In this document: piece by piece, positions 56,020 through 64,000 of the stretch | How positions within the stretch are numbered: position 1 is the stretch's first letter | Layout of the letters: each line of letters opens with the position of its first letter | Notes under the pieces: model-generated | The model's database searches: none | Told to the model about the DNA's origin: nothing | The model's input: the letters and a program-made list of their open reading frames with translations, nothing else | Origin: Cryobacterium luteum | Lineage (GTDB): Bacteria; Actinomycetota; Actinomycetes; Actinomycetales; Microbacteriaceae | Length of the DNA: 64,000 bases | Direction of reading: 5' to 3' | NCBI RefSeq assembly: GCF_900110125.1 | Contig: NZ_FOCN01000017.1 | Location: 1 to 64,000 of the forward strand | Position numbers and translations under genes: made by a program

Positions 56020-56997
56020 TTAGCGGGTGGTACCGGCGACCTTGGGCAGCGAACCGCCGGCGGCCGCATTGCGGTCCGGGCGGAAGTTGGAGAAATCCAC
56101 ACCGGGGATGTCTCTGACCAGCGACAATTCGTCTTCGATCTGGGCTGCTTCGGAGTCCTCGGGGCCGACCAGCGGCAGACGAACGCGCGGGCTGCCGATG
56201 CGACCGAGGCCGTGCAAAATATACTTCACGGCGACGGTGCCGGGAACGTGGGTCATCACGGCACGCACGAGCGGCTCGAGCTGCTGGTGCGCGGCGGTGG
56301 CGACCTTGAGGTCGCCACGGTTGACCGCGTCGACCATGTGTCGGTACGGGGTGGCCGTGATGTTTCCGGTGACGCCGATCAGGCCGGTCGCACCGATGGA
56401 CAGGTGGGCCAGCACATTGGGGTCGTCGCCGGAGAAGTACATGAGGTCGGTTTGGTTGAGCACCCGGCTGACCTGGGCGAAGTCGCCCTTGGCGTCTTTG
56501 ATGGCGAGGATGTTGGGGTGCTTGGCCGCGCGCAGGATGGTCTCGTAGGCGATCGCGACGCCAGTGCGACCGGGGATGTCGTAGAGGATGACGGGGAGGT
56601 CAGTGGCATCCGCGATCATACGGAAGTGCGTGAGTATTCCGGCTTGGGTCGGCTTGTTGTAGTACGGAGTGACGATCATATTGCCGTCGGCGCCGGCCTT
56701 TTCGCTCTGGCGGGCGAGCTGCATGGCGTGGGCGGTCTCGTTCGAGCCGCCGCCGGTGATGATCTTGGCCCGGCCGTTCGCGACCGACTTGCCAACCTCA
56801 ACCAGACGGATCTTCTCCGGGTCGGTCAGGGTGCTCGTCTCCCCGGTCGTGCCCGTGACGACGATGCCATCGGCACCGGCGTTGATGACGTCGTCGATGT
56901 GCTTCTCCACCCCGGCCCAGTCCACTTCGCCATCAAAAGTAAACGGGGTGACCAGCGCGACCAGCACCTGGCCAAAGGGATTCGTAGAGGTAGACAC
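56020..56997 (-). CDS. dapA: 4-hydroxy-tetrahydrodipicolinate synthase
   Basis: First committed enzyme of lysine/diaminopimelate synthesis, condensing pyruvate with aspartate semialdehyde. The 325-aa TIM barrel has VTGTTGETSTL (47-57), catalytic Tyr139 in ILYDIPGRTG, and Schiff-base Lys167 in AIKDAKGD. I start at GTG 56997 (VSTSTNPFGQ); upstream in-frame sequence reaches into the opposite-strand thioredoxin gene. RNase J, often next to dapA, is missing here. Confidence 0.95.
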   Translation of the reverse strand: MSTSTNPFGQVLVALVTPFTFDGEVDWAGVEKHIDDVINAGADGIVVTGTTGETSTLTDPEKIRLVEVGKSVANGRAKIITGGGSNETAHAMQLARQSEKAGADGNMIVTPYYNKPTQAGILTHFRMIADATDLPVILYDIPGRTGVAIAYETILRAAKHPNILAIKDAKGDFAQVSRVLNQTDLMYFSGDDPNVLAHLSIGATGLIGVTGNITATPYRHMVDAVNRGDLKVATAAHQQLEPLVRAVMTHVPGTVAVKYILHGLGRIGSPRVRLPLVGPEDSEAAQIEDELSLVRDIPGVDFSNFRPDRNAAAGGSLPKVAGTTR

Positions 56998-57148
56998 GAA
57001 GTACAGGCTATCGCTTCCCCGTCCCGCGCCCCGCATAACCGGTGACGGTGCGACTCGGCCGTTCACGTTGAACTCGGCGGGGGTGCGCGCCACGTCATCT
57101 CTCGTCATACTCCCCCGACCGGGTGCGCGCCCCCGTAACGTCGACACC

Positions 57149-57607
57149 ATGAACCCACTCGAAGCGATCGGACTGTTGCTCGCCCTGTTGGCGGCCACGA
57201 CCGTTCTGGGCCTGATCTGGCGGGCGCGCCAGGGTCTGGTGGCCTCGGGGAGCGGCGACGTCATCATGCCAGCGGATGTCGCCTCGTCGATCGCGTTCGG
57301 CCCTGCCGCGACCCTGGTGCAATTCTCGACCGAATTGTGCGCCCGCTGCCCGGGCACCCGCCGTCTGCTGATTGCCGTGGCCGAGCAGCGGCCCGGGGTG
57401 GTGCACGTGGACGTGGATCTCACCCACCGCGCCGACCTCGCCAACCGCTACTCCGTACTGCAAACACCGACGACCCTGATCCTGGACGGGTCGGGGCGGG
57501 TTCGGGCTCGCGTGGGCGGAGCACCGAATCGGGCCGACATCAGTGCGACGCTCGATGCCATCGCCCAGAACACGTCTCGCCCACTCACCACGACTCCCGG
57601 GAGCTGA
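57149..57607 (+). CDS. Membrane-anchored thioredoxin-like protein
   Basis: A 152-aa protein with one N-terminal membrane helix (about 5-25) and a thioredoxin fold. The redox motif is CARC (C64, C67) after TLVQFSTEL, with the cis-proline loop LQTPTTLILDG. The domain probably faces outside or the membrane surface, depending on topology. It sits in a plus-strand cluster with DUF4395 (one-base gap) and an OsmC protein, suggesting thiol or sulfur stress chemistry. Confidence 0.83.
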   Translation: MNPLEAIGLLLALLAATTVLGLIWRARQGLVASGSGDVIMPADVASSIAFGPAATLVQFSTELCARCPGTRRLLIAVAEQRPGVVHVDVDLTHRADLANRYSVLQTPTTLILDGSGRVRARVGGAPNRADISATLDAIAQNTSRPLTTTPGS

Positions 57608-57608
57608 C

Positions 57609-58088
57609 ATGGCTACGACGCCTCGCCCACGACTCGATCCGCGCGGCCCCCGCTTCGGAGCCGCCATCACTGCCAGTGTTTTGCTCACGGTGGTGTTTTT
57701 GTCGCTCATCGGCGCATCCGTTGCCGCCGTGGTGCTGCTGGCAGCACTCACCGCACTGTTCGCGTGGGGCGCGCTGGCCGGCGCCGGTCGGCATCCGTAC
57801 AGCGTGCTGTTCAAAAAATTCGTGCGTCCGCGCCTCGCGCCACCGACGGAGCTCGAAGATGCGGCCCCGCCCACCTTCGCACAGGGTGTCGGTCTGGCCG
57901 TGACCCTGGTCGGCTTGATTCTGGGTCTGGCCGGTGTACCCGACGCTGTCGGAATCGCTGCGGCGGCGGCGTTCGTCGCTGCTTTTTTGAACGCGGTCTT
58001 CGACTACTGCCTGGGCTGCCAGATCTACCTGCTCCTCGTGCGATTCGGTGTGCTCAACCGGGGCGGCAGAACCCTCGAGAACGTCTAA
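57609..58088 (+). CDS. DUF4395 domain-containing membrane protein
   Basis: A 159-aa protein with about four hydrophobic segments and the family signature FDYCLGCQIYLLLVR near the C terminus, which contains a CxxC pair. The ATG comes one base after the thioredoxin stop. DUF4395 proteins are often encoded with thioredoxins and sulfurtransferases; function unknown. A role in moving or oxidising sulfur is an inference from linkage and the CxxC. Confidence 0.87.
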   Translation: MATTPRPRLDPRGPRFGAAITASVLLTVVFLSLIGASVAAVVLLAALTALFAWGALAGAGRHPYSVLFKKFVRPRLAPPTELEDAAPPTFAQGVGLAVTLVGLILGLAGVPDAVGIAAAAAFVAAFLNAVFDYCLGCQIYLLLVRFGVLNRGGRTLENV

Positions 58089-58245
58089 GCCGTTCCCGAA
58101 GCCCGGCCGGGGCACGCCCGACCCATCCGGGGTGGGGGCGGCCGCCCGGGCATGTCGGCTGGGTCTCAGGCAATTCCCAGACGGGACTCGTTCGTGGGGC
58201 AGGTGGGACAGTTAGGGTGGAATTCAATCACCTGGAGGTAACACC

Positions 58246-58677
58246 ATGCCCACGACGCTCACCAGTGAAGCAACCACCGTCTGGACCGGCGATCTTCCGA
58301 CCGGTTCCGGTACCGTCACCCTCGATTCTTCCCACGCCGCCGAGTTCGCGGTGAACTGGAAAGCCCGAGCTGAGGGGGTCTCCAACACCACCAACCCCGA
58401 GGAACTCCTCGGCGCTGCGCACGCGGCCTGCTTCTCGATGGCCCTCGCGAACGCTCTCGGCTCGGCCGGGCACACCCCGGAAAGCATCCAGACCACTGCG
58501 GCTGTCACATTCGCGGCCGGCACCGGCGTGATCGGCAGTCACCTGCTGGTCAGTGCGAAGATTCCCGGCCTCACCGAGGCCGAGTTCGAGGCCTTCGCCC
58601 AGGATGCCAAGGAAAACTGCCCGATCTCGAAAGCACTCGCGGGCATTCCCATCACCATTGAAGCCGAACTGGCCTAG
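58246..58677 (+). CDS. OsmC family peroxiredoxin
   Basis: A 143-aa OsmC/Ohr-type thiol peroxidase for organic hydroperoxides or reactive sulfur. The peroxidatic cysteine C62 is in AHAACFSMALA and the resolving cysteine C125 is in ENCPISKAL. ATG 58246 follows a strong GGAGG site. It is 157 bp downstream of the DUF4395 gene and ten bases from the next gene. Confidence 0.93.
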   Translation: MPTTLTSEATTVWTGDLPTGSGTVTLDSSHAAEFAVNWKARAEGVSNTTNPEELLGAAHAACFSMALANALGSAGHTPESIQTTAAVTFAAGTGVIGSHLLVSAKIPGLTEAEFEAFAQDAKENCPISKALAGIPITIEAELA

Positions 58678-58686
58678 GCCACAGGC

Positions 58687-59577
58687 GTGCGCGTTCTCAT
58701 CGCGGGAGCCTCCGGCCTGATCGGTCGGGAATTGAGCCGCCAGCTGGCCGCTGCGGGGCACACCCCCGTGCGTCTGGTGCGCCGGGAAGCCTTGGGCAAA
58801 AACGAGGTGCGGTGGGACCCGGCAGCTCACGCTCTCGACGCGAACGTGCTCGACACCGTTGACGCGGTCGTCAACCTGTCGGGGGCCTCCCTGGCGCGGC
58901 TCCCGTGGACGGCGGGGTATCGCCAGGAAATCCTGACTTCCCGCCTGTCAGCTACCCGCACGATCACTGATGCTCTGGCCCGGGCGGCCACACCACCGAC
59001 CGTACTGCTCAACGGTTCTGCCGTAGGGGTCTACGGTGATCGTCCCGGGGAGATTCTGACCGAGACATCCGCTGCGGGAACCGACTTTCTCGCCGACGTC
59101 GTCACCCAGTGGGAAGCGGCGGCTGTGCTCGCGCCGGAACCGACACGGGTCGTCCTGCTGCGCACCGGCCTCGTCCTGGCTAAGGGCGGCGCGCTGAAAC
59201 CGGTACTGCCCCTGGCAAAACTCGGTCTCGCCGGACCGCTCGGCGGCGGCAACCAACATTGGGCCTGGGTGAGCCTGCACGACGAGGCCGCAGCCATCGT
59301 GCACCTGCTGACCTCGGCGCTCTCTGGCCCGGTGAACCTGGTCGGGCCGACCCCCGCAACATCCAACGACATCATTCACGGGCTCGCGACCGCACTGCAC
59401 CGGCCCTTCGTGCTGCCGGTACCGAAGCAGATTCTGACGCTTCTGTTGCAGGATGCTGCGCGCCAGTTGCTGCTCGCCGACCAGCGAGTCAGCGCTCGGA
59501 AGCTGCTCGACGACGGGTTCGAATTTTTTCATCGCACGCCGGCCACCGCGATCGCCTGGATGCTGCGCCAACCCTAG
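58687..59577 (+). CDS. TIGR01777 family NAD-dependent epimerase/dehydratase-like protein
   Basis: A 296-aa short-chain dehydrogenase-like protein. It begins with the nucleotide-binding VLIAGASGLIGREL, then VNLSGASLARLPWT, VGVYGDRPGEILTE, LRTGLVLAKGGALK and HWAWVSLHDEAAAIVHL, and ends with a DUF1731-like tail (LLADQRVSARKLLDDGFEF). These define the TIGR01777 (YfcH-like) family, whose biological role is poorly known. GTG start. Confidence 0.87.
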   Translation: MRVLIAGASGLIGRELSRQLAAAGHTPVRLVRREALGKNEVRWDPAAHALDANVLDTVDAVVNLSGASLARLPWTAGYRQEILTSRLSATRTITDALARAATPPTVLLNGSAVGVYGDRPGEILTETSAAGTDFLADVVTQWEAAAVLAPEPTRVVLLRTGLVLAKGGALKPVLPLAKLGLAGPLGGGNQHWAWVSLHDEAAAIVHLLTSALSGPVNLVGPTPATSNDIIHGLATALHRPFVLPVPKQILTLLLQDAARQLLLADQRVSARKLLDDGFEFFHRTPATAIAWMLRQP

Positions 59578-59592
59578 TCGGCCGGTCAGAGC

Positions 59593-60036
59593 CTATTTCG
59601 GCGTGCGTTCGAGCGCGATCGCGGTACGGATGGCGCCGCGGGCGCGCTTGCGATCGCCGGAGGCGTCGTAGGCGAGGCCGAGCCGCAGCCAGGCGTGCCA
59701 GCTGTCGGGTTGGGCTTCCACCTCGGCCTGCGCGGCCGGAAACTGCTCGTCGGCGGCGTCTCGGTAGGGGCGGCCGCTCGGGCGCACCGGGAGTTCGGCG
59801 GAGGGAAGCCCCCCAAGGTCGTCGAGCTGACGCACGAGCCGTTCCGAACGGATACCGAACGCAACCTCACGCGCGAGCGCCCAGAAGCCGATCAACGGCA
59901 GGATGAGCAGCGCGAGCCCGATGGCAATGCCGATCGACTCGCCGCTCTGAATGAAGAGCACGGCGCGAACTCCGACCAGCACGAGGTAGAACACGAGCAG
60001 TATCGCCATGACGACGACCGCGATCTTGCCCTTCAT
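59593..60036 (-). CDS. Membrane protein with TPR-like C-terminal segment
   Basis: A 147-aa protein of no firmly identified family. There are two membrane helices (about 5-27 and 37-57), a ~50-residue linker and a C-terminal DSWHAWLRLGLAYDASGDRK segment that looks like a single tetratricopeptide repeat. Its ATG overlaps the dapB stop by four bases, so it is translated with dapB. A similar small membrane protein follows dapB in other actinobacteria. No function is assigned. Confidence 0.8.
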   Translation of the reverse strand: MKGKIAVVVMAILLVFYLVLVGVRAVLFIQSGESIGIAIGLALLILPLIGFWALAREVAFGIRSERLVRQLDDLGGLPSAELPVRPSGRPYRDAADEQFPAAQAEVEAQPDSWHAWLRLGLAYDASGDRKRARGAIRTAIALERTPK

Positions 60037-60800
60037 TTGACGCCACCTTCGCTGATGGCGGGCGCTGCGAATCCGAGATCCACGAGTTGGTCGAGGCCGA
60101 CCGTTACCCCTGTGGCCGTTCGCGCTGCGGTGAGGGCCAGCAGAATACCGCTCTCATAGGCGCTCGGGGACAGCGTGTTGTGGCTGATCGTCAGGGTTTC
60201 CCCGGTACCGCCCAGAAAGACGTCCTGCCGGGCCAGCAGGCCGGACAGGCGCAGGCTGTGCACGGGAACGCTCGCGACCTGTTGGCCGCGAGCGCGCTGA
60301 TCGGTGTGTGGTGCTGAGACGGGGCCGAGTTCGGCGCGAGCCTGGCCGATCAGTTCGGCGGTGCGCACGGCGGTGCCCGACGGCGAGTCGACTTTGGCCG
60401 GCTGGTGCGCTTCGACGATTTCAATCGAGTCGTAGAACCGGGCGGCGAGGGCGGCGAACGCGGTTGCGAGTACAGACCCGATGGAAAAGTTCGGAATGAT
60501 TATGACGCCGGTGTCGTCGCGGTCGGCAAGGCGGCGGCTGAGAGTGTCGATGCCCTCCTGGCTCCAGCCGGACGTGCCGACGAGCACCCGCATGCCATGC
60601 TCGGTCGCGAAGTCGACGACGTCACGGCTCACGTCGGGACGGGTCAGGTCCACGGCGATGTCAGCCCCGAGCATCTCGCTCAGCGCACTGTGCGAGTCGA
60701 GGCGGGCGACAACCTTGAAGCCCTCGGTTCGATCGATCAGGTCGGAGACCAGACGGCCCATCTTGCCCGTTGCGCCAATGATGGCCACCGTCGTTGTCAT
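60033..60800 (-). CDS. dapB: 4-hydroxy-tetrahydrodipicolinate reductase
   Basis: NAD(P)H-dependent second step from DapA in lysine/diaminopimelate synthesis. The 255-aa protein has the nucleotide-binding IIGATGKMGRLV (7-18), LVGTSGWSQ and the substrate-site EAHQPAKVDSPSGTA, where most family members have HHxxKxDAPSGTA. Glutamine replaces the second histidine, which may alter the catalytic histidine pair. Start ATG 60800. Confidence 0.94.
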   Translation of the reverse strand: MTTTVAIIGATGKMGRLVSDLIDRTEGFKVVARLDSHSALSEMLGADIAVDLTRPDVSRDVVDFATEHGMRVLVGTSGWSQEGIDTLSRRLADRDDTGVIIIPNFSIGSVLATAFAALAARFYDSIEIVEAHQPAKVDSPSGTAVRTAELIGQARAELGPVSAPHTDQRARGQQVASVPVHSLRLSGLLARQDVFLGGTGETLTISHNTLSPSAYESGILLALTAARTATGVTVGLDQLVDLGFAAPAISEGGVK

Positions 60801-60865
60801 GAAACCAATCTACCAATTGATCGGCCGGTCACGTGCCCGCGCCCGACCGCTGAGAACCTGGACGT

Positions 60866-61471
60866 CTAGAACATCAGGGGTTCAGGCAGCCCGGTGCGCA
60901 ACTCGACCGGCAGGTGACCGAGGTCGTTATGGGTGACGAGCGTCCAGGGTCGCCCCGGCTTCTGCTGCAGCACGGTCAGGCCGCAATTTGCCTGATTGAT
61001 GCCGACCCAACGCCAGTCGGGGGCTCCGAGCACCTCACGCACAAACCAGGCGATCACAAAATTGTGGGTGATCAGCAGGTCGTGCCGCTGGCTGCGCCGT
61101 GGCTGCAAGAATTCGGCGACGGCGTCTTCCATCTGCGCACGGCCGGCGGCGATCTCGTCGTCGGTGACCGAGCCGAAGAACGGGTCGTAGGCCGAGGGCG
61201 TTTCGGCGGCCCGACCGGAGGGGATGCAGTCGAAGAGCAATGCCGACGGCTCGCTGTGCAGGGCCGGCAGCCGTTCAGCCATGATCTGGGCGGTCTCTGC
61301 GGCACGCTGCAGCGGCGAATGCCACGCACCGGTGAACGGAACCCCGCTGAGGCGATCGGCGACGAGAAGAGCCTGTCGCTTGCCTCGGGGCGAGAGCGGG
61401 CCGTCGTGCAGGCCGTGCTCAGCATCCTGCTGCTCGCCGTGGCGTACCAGGTAGATGTACTGGGGCATCAT
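60866..61471 (-). CDS. Histidine phosphatase family protein
   Basis: A ~201-aa phosphoglycerate-mutase-like phosphatase. The phospho-acceptor motif is YLVRHGEQQD near the N terminus; WHSPLQRAAETAQIMAERL carries the conserved arginine, and a second catalytic histidine is in LITHNFVIAWFV. The substrate is not identifiable. Starts at 61468, 61471 and GTG 61483 are all possible. It lies between the M16 peptidase and dapB, a neighbourhood shared with other actinobacteria. Confidence 0.87.
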   Translation of the reverse strand: MMPQYIYLVRHGEQQDAEHGLHDGPLSPRGKRQALLVADRLSGVPFTGAWHSPLQRAAETAQIMAERLPALHSEPSALLFDCIPSGRAAETPSAYDPFFGSVTDDEIAAGRAQMEDAVAEFLQPRRSQRHDLLITHNFVIAWFVREVLGAPDWRWVGINQANCGLTVLQQKPGRPWTLVTHNDLGHLPVELRTGLPEPLMF

Positions 61472-61531
61472 TGTCCATTTCACAGTTCGAGACCGGCCGG
61501 GCCGGATGGTGCACGAGCGGGTGGCGACCGG

Positions 61532-62875
61532 TCAGCCCGGGAGAATAGCCGCGAACGCGTCGTCTTCGAGGGCTCCGACGGCTGAAATCGACACCGGACC
61601 GCTCGCCAACTCCGCGGCAAGTTGCTGCACGTCGGTCGCGGTGACCAGGGCGAGGCGGCGCAGTGCTTCGTCGAGGTCGGCGAACTCGCCGAGGGTGATC
61701 TCGGACCGACCTAAGCGGGACATGCGGGTGTCCGAGTCCTCCAACGCGAGAGCGGATGCCCCACTCAGCTGGCCGGATGCCCGCTTCATCTCGTCGGCGG
61801 TAACGCCGTCGGCGGCCAGGCGGTGCAATTCCCTGAGCATGAGCTGGGCCACCTGGCCGGCCTTGGCCGGTGTGCACCCGGCGTACATGCCGAACAGGCC
61901 GGCGTCGGAGTAGCCGGGCGCGAATGAGTAGACCGAGTAGGCCAGGCCGCGCTTCTCCCGCACTTCCTGGAACAATCGGCTCGACATGCCCCCGCCGAAA
62001 ATCGAGGTGAGTACGCTCATGGTCACCCTCCGGTCGTCGGTTGCCAGCAGGCCGGGCATTCCCAACAGCAGGTTGGCCTGTTCGAGCGGGCGTTTAACGA
62101 TGGTCAGGGCCTGTCCCTGGTGGATGTCGGCTGGCAGACCGCCCCGCCGCCTGACCGGGGTCTGCACAATGCTGAGGTCCCAGCCGGCCCGTTCGAGGGT
62201 GCGGGTGACGGCAGCGACAAGTTCGTCGTGGTCGACAGCACCGGCAACCGTGACGACGAGGTCCTGCGGGCGATAGTTGGCCTGGTAATGCTCCCACACG
62301 GCGGTGCGGGTGGCACCCCGAATGTCGTCGGCGCTGCCGCCGATCGGGCGGCCGAGCGGATGCTTACCCAGCACGGCTTCGAAGAATCGCTCGTTGGCGA
62401 CGTCGGCCGGGTCGTCGTCGGCCATGGCGAGTTCCTCGAGGATGACGCCACGCTCGGTTTCGAATTCATCGGAATCCAGCTTCGAGGAGGTCAGCATGTC
62501 GGTGAGCACGTCGATGGCCATACCGAGGTCGCGGTCCTGCACCTTGGCGTAGTAGCAGGTGTATTCCTTGGCGGTCATGGCGTTGTGTTCGCCGCCGACC
62601 GCGTCGAAGGAGATCGCTATGTCCAGGGCAGAACGCGTCGGTGTGCCCTTGAACAGCAGGTGCTCAAGAAAATGGGTGGAGCCGAAATGGCCCGGCTGTT
62701 CGTCGCGCGATCCGACGGCCACCCAGTAGCCGATGGTGAGGCTGCGGGCACCAGGTACCTGCTCGCTGAGGATGCGCACCCCGCTCGGCAGTACCGTGCG
62801 ACGGACGAGGGCATCGCCGGCGGCCCGAAACGAGAGTTCGGCCTGGTCTAGGGGAAAGTCGACTGCACCGTTCAT
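61532..62875 (-). CDS. M16 family metallopeptidase (PepR/mitochondrial-processing-peptidase-like)
   Basis: Zinc protease of 447 aa. The inverted zinc motif HFLEH (H68, E71, H72) is intact, with GGEHNAMTAKEYTCYYAKV, and the downstream glutamate is in TERGVILEELAM. The second half is the degenerate M16 domain (QALTIVKRPLEQANLLLGMPG). It starts at ATG 62875. In many actinobacteria it follows pnp and precedes dapB; pnp is not in this window. Confidence 0.92.
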   Translation of the reverse strand: MNGAVDFPLDQAELSFRAAGDALVRRTVLPSGVRILSEQVPGARSLTIGYWVAVGSRDEQPGHFGSTHFLEHLLFKGTPTRSALDIAISFDAVGGEHNAMTAKEYTCYYAKVQDRDLGMAIDVLTDMLTSSKLDSDEFETERGVILEELAMADDDPADVANERFFEAVLGKHPLGRPIGGSADDIRGATRTAVWEHYQANYRPQDLVVTVAGAVDHDELVAAVTRTLERAGWDLSIVQTPVRRRGGLPADIHQGQALTIVKRPLEQANLLLGMPGLLATDDRRVTMSVLTSIFGGGMSSRLFQEVREKRGLAYSVYSFAPGYSDAGLFGMYAGCTPAKAGQVAQLMLRELHRLAADGVTADEMKRASGQLSGASALALEDSDTRMSRLGRSEITLGEFADLDEALRRLALVTATDVQQLAAELASGPVSISAVGALEDDAFAAILPG

Positions 62876-62978
62876 ATCATCCACCACCTTACAAGACCCG
62901 ATCGGGACGACCGGTGCGGGCACGGCAACCCGCCGAGCCACCCCCAGTTTGGCCGGAATGGCCCCTGCAGCCGGTTAC

Positions 62979-62994
62979 GACAGACTGGTCTGTC
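62979..62994. promoter_or_regulatory. Palindromic operator for the TetR regulator
   Basis: GACAGAC-TG-GTCTGTC is a perfect 7-bp dyad with two centre bases, about 95 bp upstream of the TetR start. TetR-family regulators of this kind usually bind TAGACxxnnGTCTA-like dyads in their own promoter. A -10-like TACAGT is 10 bp downstream. Confidence 0.7.
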
Positions 62995-63088
62995 TAGGGT
63001 GTGTTACAGTCTGGATGCCGACCGGGGAAACCCCCCGGATCTGCGCTCATCCGGGGCTGTTTTCTGCCCCTCGACCAAGGAGTCTCGC

Positions 63089-63679
63089 ATGACCACGCTG
63101 ATAGCTGAGGTCGTTCGGCCGGCGACCCACGCCAAGGTGCGTATCCTCGCCACCGCCGACCGCCTGTTCTATACCGAGGGTGTTCACACCGTGGGTGTGG
63201 ATCGCATCATCAGCGAGTCCAAGGTCACCAAAGCCACGTTTTATAAGTACTACCGCTCGAAGGACGCCCTGATCGTGGTGTATCTGCAGGGCAGAGACCG
63301 CCTCGCCCGCGATTTTCTCGCGAGCCTCGACACCCGCTTCGACACTCCCGAACAGCGTCTGCGTGGCGTCGTCACCGAGATCTCGGCCCAGGTCATTCGC
63401 GAAGGCTTTCACGGCTGCCCGTTCATCAACGCGGCCGCCCAGTTCACCGACCCGGCCCATCCGGTGCGGCAGGCGGTAGCGGCCCACCGTGACTGGTACG
63501 GTCGGTCCATCGAGGACATGTTCCGGGGCATGGGTCACGCCCGGCCCGGCGATGCCGCAGACGACTTCTTTCTCGCCAGGGACGGTGCCTTCGCCGGCGC
63601 CAACCTCGGCGACCCGATCGGTGCCCACACCGCCCTGCTGCGCGCTATCCAGCGCGTGCTGGACGAGTCGGGCGACTAG
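63089..63679 (+). CDS. TetR/AcrR family transcriptional regulator
   Basis: A 196-aa repressor with an N-terminal helix-turn-helix (VRILATADRLFYTEGVHTVG, then SKVTKATFYKYYRSKDAL, about residues 14-61) and a C-terminal ligand-binding helical domain (EGFHGCPFINAAAQF). ATG 63089 follows CAAGGAG. The palindrome upstream suggests self-regulation. The divergent or nearby genes it controls cannot be told. Confidence 0.92.
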   Translation: MTTLIAEVVRPATHAKVRILATADRLFYTEGVHTVGVDRIISESKVTKATFYKYYRSKDALIVVYLQGRDRLARDFLASLDTRFDTPEQRLRGVVTEISAQVIREGFHGCPFINAAAQFTDPAHPVRQAVAAHRDWYGRSIEDMFRGMGHARPGDAADDFFLARDGAFAGANLGDPIGAHTALLRAIQRVLDESGD

Positions 63680-63700
63680 GCCTCTCGCCGCACCCCTGGA

Positions 63701-64000
63701 TTAGAAGGCGGATACCCGGTCGAGGTCGAGCAGGTCGTTACGGCCGAGCAGGATGCCCGCCGCCGCGACCAGGGACGGCACCTGGTCGGCCCGGCCGGCG
63801 CCGGCCACCGGAGCAACGACGTCGGGCCGGGCGAGCAACCAGGCAAGGGCAATCGACGCCGGCGCTGCCTGTTGCGCCGCCGCAATGCGGTCGACCACGG
63901 CGAGCACGCGCAGGGAACGACGATTGAGGTAGACCGCGGCGAGCTGCCCGCGGGCGGTGCCGGCGGCATCCGCTTTGGTGCGGAACGCGCCCGCCAGAAA
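63701..64000 (-). CDS. Aldo/keto reductase, C-terminal part (truncated by the window edge)
   Basis: The last 99 residues of an aldo/keto reductase. The visible part runs FLAGAFRTKADAAGTARGQL, then IAAAQQAAPASIALAWLLAR, PVAGAGRADQVPSLVAAAG and ends DLDRVSAF. The ALAWLL...P.aGA.....l segment is the NADP-binding region typical of the AKR superfamily. The N terminus with the catalytic tetrad lies beyond the window. It converges on the TetR gene, so TetR control of this reductase is not implied by orientation. Confidence 0.85.
   Translation of the reverse strand, partial: FLAGAFRTKADAAGTARGQLAAVYLNRRSLRVLAVVDRIAAAQQAAPASIALAWLLARPDVVAPVAGAGRADQVPSLVAAAGILLGRNDLLDLDRVSAF

Overview
The window is a high-GC actinobacterial chromosome segment, most likely from the family Microbacteriaceae (a Cryobacterium- or Leifsonia-like organism). 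This is judged from gene order, from protein families such as PriA, ClgR, DUF3046 and the gluABCD-type transporter, from TAnnnT -10 boxes placed right at start codons, and from the dense scatter of GCATCCG/CGGATGC words. No phage, insertion sequence, CRISPR array or tRNA gene was recognised. Nearly everything is core housekeeping.

Layout. At the left edge lies the 5' end of a 16S rRNA gene (minus strand) with a ~460-nt leader carrying an actinobacterial boxA/boxB antitermination signal. Then come a GNAT acetyltransferase and tyrS. Next is an accessory patch (about 2.7-5.8 kb): a SatD-family regulator, its DUF3307-like membrane partner and two CPBP membrane proteases, one of them frameshifted. 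The patch sits inside the usually tight argH-glycosylase-tyrS neighbourhood. The complete arginine operon argCJBDFGH (without argR), pheST and a gluABCD-type amino-acid ABC transporter follow. After these come an rRNA/tRNA methyltransferase, infC-rpmI-rplT, a DUF1844 gene, a Nei-type glycosylase with a giant Lhr helicase, and the his cluster hisC-hisB-hisH-priA-sseB.

The right half carries a DNA-damage and cell-cycle neighbourhood. An SOS-type LysM protein is divergent from lexA, followed by metE/metF, hflX, an RsmC-like methyltransferase, dapF, miaA, miaB, recX, recA, DUF3046, clgR, cinA, pgsA and ftsK. A MacAB-like ABC efflux trio, dapA, a thioredoxin/DUF4395/OsmC redox cluster, a TIGR01777 epimerase, dapB, a histidine phosphatase and an M16 peptidase come next. 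The window ends with a TetR regulator under a clear palindromic operator and a truncated aldo/keto reductase.

Working together, the genes cover arginine, histidine, lysine/diaminopimelate and methionine synthesis, translation (PheRS, TyrRS, IF3, L35, L20, MiaA, MiaB) and the SOS circuit (LexA, RecA, RecX and a LysM division-inhibitor candidate with LexA-like boxes at its promoter).

The most unusual signals are: (1) the SatD-like protein, whose N-terminal half has the layout of a nucleotidyl-cyclase-like palm domain and whose promoter carries a direct-repeat operator exactly in the -35/-10 spacer; (2) a 13-bp tandem duplication that alone explains the frameshift in a CPBP protease gene; (3) a five-copy 30-bp in-frame minisatellite inside the motor domain of Lhr; (4) a non-canonical ATC start for infC with an anti-Shine-Dalgarno copy in its leader; and (5) a four-copy 16-17-bp repeat array upstream of hisC.
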